A stretch of DNA of 64,000 nt from a bacterium (lineage in GTDB: Bacteria > Auribacterota > Tritonobacteria > UBA1439): positions 96,114 to 160,113 of the forward strand of contig JAQUPF010000005.1 in the NCBI GenBank assembly GCA_028716845.1. Direction: 5' to 3'. How positions within the stretch are numbered: the first letter of the stretch is position 1; each line of letters opens with the position of its first letter. The notes under the pieces are model-generated. The model made no database searches. It was given only the letters and a program-made list of their open reading frames with translations, and was not told where the DNA came from. The position numbers were made by a program, and so were the translations under genes. Below are positions 60,283 to 64,000 of the stretch, in pieces.

Positions 60283-61293
60283 ATGAAACAGGCGAGGTGG
60301 TGGAGGGAGGCGGCCGGCGGGGCGGTCGACTGCTTCCTCTGCGAGTTCCGCTGCCATATCCCCGACGGGAAGCGGGGCCGCTGCTGCGTCCGGGAGAACC
60401 GCGGCGGCGTCCTCCACTCCCTCGTCTACGGGAAGGCCGTCTCGGCGGCCGTCGACCCGATCGAGAAGAAGCCGTTCTTCCACTACCTGCCCGGCACCAC
60501 CTCCCTCTCGATCGCCACCGTCGGCTGCAACTTCCGCTGCCTCCACTGCCAGAACGCCGGCATCGCCCAGCTCCCCCGCGACCACGGCGGCATGATCGAG
60601 GGGGAGGAGTTCCCCCCCGCCGACGTCGTCGCGGCCGCCGAGCGCCACGGCTGCCGGAGCATCTCCTACACCTACACGGAGCCGACCGTCTTCATGGAGT
60701 ACGCCCTCGACGCGGCGGAAATCGCCCGCGGCCGCGGCCTCGGGAACAACTTCGTGACGAACGGCTACATGACGCCCGAGGCGCTCGAGGACGCCCGCCC
60801 CCTCCTCGACGCCGCGAACGTCGACCTGAAGGGCTTCAACGAGGAGACGCACCGGCGCCGGACGGGCGCGAGCCTGGAGCCGGTCAGGCGGAACATCCGC
60901 CTCATGCGCGAAATGGGGATATGGGTCGAGGTCACCACGCTCGTCATACCCACGGAGAACGACTCCGACGAGGAGCTCTCCCGCATCGCCGGCTTCCTCG
61001 CCTCCGTCGACCCCGCCATCCCCTGGCACGTGAGCGCCTTCCATCCCTCGTACCGGATGACGGACCTCCCCCCCACGCCGGTTTCGACCATCCGCCGCGC
61101 CTGCCTGATCGGCCGGAAGGAGGGCCTCCGCTACGTCTACGGCGGCAACGTCCCCGGGGAGGAGAGCGAGCACACGCGCTGCTATTCGTGCGGGGCGATG
61201 CTCATCCGCCGGCGGGGCTTCCGGGTCGTCGAGAACAACCTGCGCGGGAGGGCGTGCCCCGGCTGCGGCACGGCGATCGACGGCGTGTTCTGA
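60283..61293 (+). CDS. amrS: AmmeMemoRadiSam-type radical SAM protein
   Basis: A 336-residue radical SAM enzyme. The 4Fe-4S motif is VGCNFRCLHCQNAGIAQ (C-x3-C-x2-C). N-terminal CFLCEFRCHIPDGKRGRCCVR and C-terminal CYSCGAML with CPGCGTAI add further cysteine pairs. Together with SYTYTEPTVFMEYA and GNNFVTNGYM these identify the AmrS group, found with AmmeMemoRadiSam A and B; neither partner gene is in the window. The reaction is unknown. The ATG lies 9 bp beyond the right end of the GxxExxY element, so the insertion may have replaced its promoter. Confidence 0.92.
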   Translation: MKQARWWREAAGGAVDCFLCEFRCHIPDGKRGRCCVRENRGGVLHSLVYGKAVSAAVDPIEKKPFFHYLPGTTSLSIATVGCNFRCLHCQNAGIAQLPRDHGGMIEGEEFPPADVVAAAERHGCRSISYTYTEPTVFMEYALDAAEIARGRGLGNNFVTNGYMTPEALEDARPLLDAANVDLKGFNEETHRRRTGASLEPVRRNIRLMREMGIWVEVTTLVIPTENDSDEELSRIAGFLASVDPAIPWHVSAFHPSYRMTDLPPTPVSTIRRACLIGRKEGLRYVYGGNVPGEESEHTRCYSCGAMLIRRRGFRVVENNLRGRACPGCGTAIDGVF

Positions 61294-61299
61294 CCGCGG

Positions 61300-61360
61300 C
61301 GGGGCGCAACGTTCCCGCCGCGGATTGACGCGGATCGTCGCGGGCGTATACTGATCGGCG
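61300..61360. repeat. Solo repeat end acting as promoter
   Basis: GCAACGTTCCCGCCGCGGAT, continuing TGACGCGGATC, resembles the words at 3423-3450 and the GxxExxY ends. Its TTGACG forms the -35 box of the next gene. Confidence 0.6.
61325..61352 (+). promoter_or_regulatory. Promoter of the Mth938-like gene, leaderless
   Basis: TTGACG (61325-61330), 16-bp spacer, TATACT (61347-61352), eight bases before the ATG at 61361. Confidence 0.68.
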
Positions 61361-61702
61361 ATGAGGATCGACGACTACTCGTTCGGCAGGATCGTCATCG
61401 GCGGCGGGGAGTACCGGAGCGACGTCATCGTCTTCCACGACCGCGTCCGCCCCGACTGGCGGCGCCTCGAGGGGCACGCCCTCCACGAGCGGGACCTCGA
61501 GGAGATCCTCGCCGCCCGCCCCTCGACGCTCGTCGTCGGGAGGGGCGCGATGGGGATGATGCGGGTGCCCTCGGCGGTCGCCGCCCTCCTCGAGGGGCGC
61601 GGCGTCCGGCTCATCGCCCGGCGGACCGCGGCGGCCGTGCGGGAATACAACGACCGCGCGGGCGATCCGAGCGTCGTCGGCGCCTTCCACCTCACCTGCT
61701 GA
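61361..61702 (+). CDS. Mth938-like (DUF498) small protein
   Basis: A 113-residue protein of the Mth938/NDUFAF3-like family. It has MRIDDYSFGRIVIGGGEYRS, the TLVVGRGAMGMMRVPSAV loop and the C-terminal Rossmann-like half with VREYNDRAGDPSVVGAFHLT. The family is widespread; the mitochondrial homologue helps assemble complex I, but the bacterial role is unknown. A good promoter places transcription start at or within a few bases of the ATG. Confidence 0.85.
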   Translation: MRIDDYSFGRIVIGGGEYRSDVIVFHDRVRPDWRRLEGHALHERDLEEILAARPSTLVVGRGAMGMMRVPSAVAALLEGRGVRLIARRTAAAVREYNDRAGDPSVVGAFHLTC

Positions 61703-61770
61703 GCGCGCGCCGGGATCCGGCATGCGCGGGGAACGACATTCCGGACGAACGAAACGGACGACATTTCCGG

Positions 61771-61800
61771 TTGCCCGGCGACCTGCAACCGTGATATAAA
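61771..61800 (+). promoter_or_regulatory. Promoter of the giant repeat-protein gene
   Basis: TTGCCC (61771-61776), 18-bp spacer, TATAAA (61795-61800), about 75 bp before the start codon at 61876. Confidence 0.55.
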
Positions 61801-61875
61801 CCCGCAACCATTCCGGCCGGCGCGGAACGATACTCCGCGCGGAGGCGGACCCGTCATCAACCGGAGGAGCATGCA

Positions 61876-64000
61876 ATGCGAAAGATCTCTTTCACCGGCC
61901 TCGGACGACGGGTTCTGATGCGGCGTCCGCGGTTGATGACGCTCCTGGCAGCCGTCCCGGCGTCGATCATCTCCGCGATGTCCCTCCCGCCCTCTGCGTC
62001 CGCGCAGTCGGACACCCCCCACGAGAACACGTGGGTCGCCAACGCGTACGTGTATGCCATCGAGCGGGTGGGGAACACCGTCTACCTTGGCGGCAACTTC
62101 ACGCACGTCGGCCCGAGCACCGGCGGCGGCGTCCCGGTCGACGCGTCAACCGGAACGGCGGCCGAAACGTTTTCGAAGGTGAACGGGGCGGTTCTCGCCG
62201 CCGTTCCGGACGGGTCCGGCGGCTGGTATATAGGCGGGTCCTTTTCGCGCGTGGGCGGCGCGGGGAGGAGCAACATCGCGCGCGTCCTCGCCGACGGGAG
62301 CGTGGATCCCGCGTGGAACCCGAAGGCGAACGGGACCGTGCGGACCCTCGCACTGAGCGGCCGCACCCTCTACGCGGGGGGGGAATTCACGCACATCGGC
62401 CTCGAGGAGAGGGGTTATATCGCGGCGCTCGACGCCGAAACGGGCGCGGCGACCGCCTGGAACCCGGACGCAAACTATGAAGTGCATGCCCTCGCGGTCA
62501 ATGACGGCACGGTGTACGCGGGGGGGACCTTCTCGCACATCGGCGGCGAGGCGAGGAGCAGGATCGCGGCGCTCGACGCCGAAACGGGCGCGGCAACCGC
62601 GTGGAATCCGAGTGCGCTCGGCAGCGTGTTCGCGCTCGCGGTGCGCGCCGACATGACCGGCACCACGATCTACGCGGGGGGGAGCTTCTCGAACATCGGG
62701 GGCGAGGCGAGGAGCAGCATCGCGGCGATCAGCGCCGGGACAGGCGCGGCGACCGCGTGGAACCCGGGCGCGAACAACACCGTGAACGCCCTCGCGGTGA
62801 GCGGCGGCACGGTCTACGCGGGCGGCTATTTCACGCACATCGGCGGTCTGATCAGGAACCACCTCGCCGCGATTGACGCGGGAACGGGCGTGGCGACGGC
62901 GTGGGAACCGTCGCCCGGTTCCTACGTCTTCGCCCTCGAGGCGGACGGCGGGACCGTCTACGCGGCGGGCGCCTTCACGACCATCGGCCGCGAGGGGAGG
63001 AACTACCTCGCGGCGGTCGACGCCGCGACGGGCGGGGTGACCGCCTGGAATCCGAGCGCGAACGGGCCCGCGTGGTCCCTCGCGGTGAGCGGCGGGACCG
63101 TCTATGCCGGGGGGTACTTCACGAGCATCGGCGCCGCGTACAGGAAGAACATCGCCTCGGTCGACGCGTTCACGGGGGCGGTGACCGACTGGACTCCCGA
63201 CGCGGACAGCGCCGTGTTCGCTCTCGCCGCCGCCGGCGGCACGATCTACGCGGGGGGCGCCTTCTGGTACATCGGCGGCGAGGCGAGGAACTACCTCGCG
63301 GCGATCGACGCCGAGACCGGCGCGGTGACCGCCTGGAACCCGACTGCGAGCGACTACGTGTACAGCATCGCGGCGGACGGCGACACGGTCTATGCCGGCG
63401 GGAGGTTCACGACGGTCGGCTATGACGTGCGCAACCGCATCGCGGCGATCGACGCCGGGACGGGCGCCGCAACCGCCTGGAACCCGGGAGCGAACGGCAC
63501 CGTGTACGCGCTCGCGGCGGGCGGCGACACCGTCTACACGGGGGGTGCGTTCACGGAGATCGGCGGCGAGGAGAGGAACTACCTCGCGGCGATCGACGGC
63601 GACACGGGCGCCGCGACCGCCTGGAACCCGGACGCGAACGGCAGGGTGCTGGCCCTCGTGGCGGACGGCGGCACGATCTACGCGGGGGGGGAATTCACGA
63701 CCGTCGCCGGCGAGGACAGAAACCATGTCGCGGCGTTCGATGTCGGGGCGCGCGCGCCGACGTCGTGGAACCCGGACGCGGACGGCCCCGTGTGCGCCCT
63801 CGCGGCGAGCGGCGCCACCGTCTACGCGGGAGGGGCATTCACCGGGATCGGCGGCGCGTCGATGAACTGCCTCGCGGCGCTCCACGCCGCCGGTTCCGGG
63901 ACCGCGACCGACTGGAATCCCGACCTCAACAGCACCGTGCGGGCCATCGCGGTCTGCGCCGGCACTGTCTACGCGGGGGGGGATTTCACGACCGTCGGCG
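61876..64000 (+). CDS. Giant secreted protein of 48-residue repeats, 5' part
   Basis: An open frame of at least 708 codons that runs off the window end. A long signal peptide (LLAAVPASIISAMSLPPSASAQ) is followed by 13 complete repeats of about 48 residues plus a partial one. The repeat has the pattern NGTVxALAVSGGTVYAGGxF, TxIGGExRNxLAAIDA and TGAATAWNPxA, very probably beta-propeller blades. The repeats are conserved at both protein and DNA level, pointing to recent amplification. CCGGAGGAGC supplies the SD. It is presumably exported; the C-terminus, where an anchor or Ig-like module might sit, is not visible. Confidence 0.85.
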   Translation, partial: MRKISFTGLGRRVLMRRPRLMTLLAAVPASIISAMSLPPSASAQSDTPHENTWVANAYVYAIERVGNTVYLGGNFTHVGPSTGGGVPVDASTGTAAETFSKVNGAVLAAVPDGSGGWYIGGSFSRVGGAGRSNIARVLADGSVDPAWNPKANGTVRTLALSGRTLYAGGEFTHIGLEERGYIAALDAETGAATAWNPDANYEVHALAVNDGTVYAGGTFSHIGGEARSRIAALDAETGAATAWNPSALGSVFALAVRADMTGTTIYAGGSFSNIGGEARSSIAAISAGTGAATAWNPGANNTVNALAVSGGTVYAGGYFTHIGGLIRNHLAAIDAGTGVATAWEPSPGSYVFALEADGGTVYAAGAFTTIGREGRNYLAAVDAATGGVTAWNPSANGPAWSLAVSGGTVYAGGYFTSIGAAYRKNIASVDAFTGAVTDWTPDADSAVFALAAAGGTIYAGGAFWYIGGEARNYLAAIDAETGAVTAWNPTASDYVYSIAADGDTVYAGGRFTTVGYDVRNRIAAIDAGTGAATAWNPGANGTVYALAAGGDTVYTGGAFTEIGGEERNYLAAIDGDTGAATAWNPDANGRVLALVADGGTIYAGGEFTTVAGEDRNHVAAFDVGARAPTSWNPDADGPVCALAASGATVYAGGAFTGIGGASMNCLAALHAAGSGTATDWNPDLNSTVRAIAVCAGTVYAGGDFTTVG

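Noticed and set aside
62146..63885. Long open frame on the minus strand (579 codons) opposite the giant repeat protein
   Set aside because: It is a reflection of the repeated GC-rich codons on the other strand. The plus-strand frame has a signal peptide, SD and clear 48-residue periodicity; the minus product is Arg/Val/Asp low complexity.

Overview
The window is about 64 kb of very GC-rich, gene-dense bacterial DNA with no rRNA gene, so its taxonomy can only be inferred. The gene content points to an uncultured, strictly or mostly anaerobic fermenter: an anaerobe-style oxygen defence block (desulfoferrodoxin, rubrerythrin-like protein, ferritin, PerR-like regulator), phosphate acetyltransferase plus acetate kinase, a membrane pyrophosphatase of the K+-dependent type, GTP-dependent PEP carboxykinase and an archaeal-type phosphoglycerate mutase. 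Lipoproteins, many secreted beta-propeller proteins, Thr-Pro linkers and a GxxExxY gene are features I associate with Planctomycetes/PVC-like and other candidate phyla. That placement is an impression, not a result.

Layout. 1-3.2 kb: a minus-strand redox and oxygen-defence cluster headed by a Fur/PerR regulator with a palindromic operator. 3.3-7.4 kb: an AraC-GyrI regulator, a TrmO-like protein, a membrane protein, a transglutaminase-like lipoprotein and a caspase-fold peptidase. 7.6-12.8 kb: acetate/PPi energy genes (pta, hppA, ackA) embedded in repeats. 12.7-16.5 kb: a PDZ protein, a secreted 8-repeat protein and a small SmpA-like lipoprotein. 16.5-26 kb: a MoxR / DUF58 / vWA / vWA cluster with a low-complexity membrane protein and a glycine-zipper lipoprotein. 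26.3-28.3 kb: a TMEM175-like channel, a small unknown, a rhodanese lipoprotein and tmRNA (ssrA). 28.4-36.6 kb: secreted proteins, a TPR membrane protein, a sulfatase-fold lipoprotein, an MBL hydrolase and an M20 peptidase. 36.6-40 kb: a TPR protein and a set of secreted coiled-coil proteins including two tandem paralogues. 40-54.4 kb: a locus rich in secreted propellers (two PQQ-like, two GloVer-type, a CAP-domain protein, a ThuA-like protein) interleaved with an antiporter-PtsN fusion, cobA and pckG. 54.5-61.7 kb: a HEPN/MNT pair, then apgM-rnhB-archease-PH-rtcB, a repeat-bounded GxxExxY gene, amrS and an Mth938-like gene. 61.9 kb to the end: a giant 48-residue-repeat protein that runs off the window.

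Two themes cut across the window. First, an interspersed family of short repeats (tip GCACCAAT, body of ACGGAT words) occurs in at least nine intergenic gaps. In one place it forms terminal inverted repeats around a GxxExxY PD-(D/E)XK-like gene; elsewhere only the ends remain, which suggests a MITE-like or REP-like element with its possible partner gene. Second, at least six, perhaps seven, otherwise unrelated secreted proteins share a C-terminal Ig-like domain of about 110-150 residues that ends flush with the C-terminus, often after a Thr-Pro linker. This is a candidate sorting or surface-attachment module. Promoters are readable (TTGNNN, 16-18 bp, TANNNT) and several lie so close to the ATG that the mRNAs should be leaderless.
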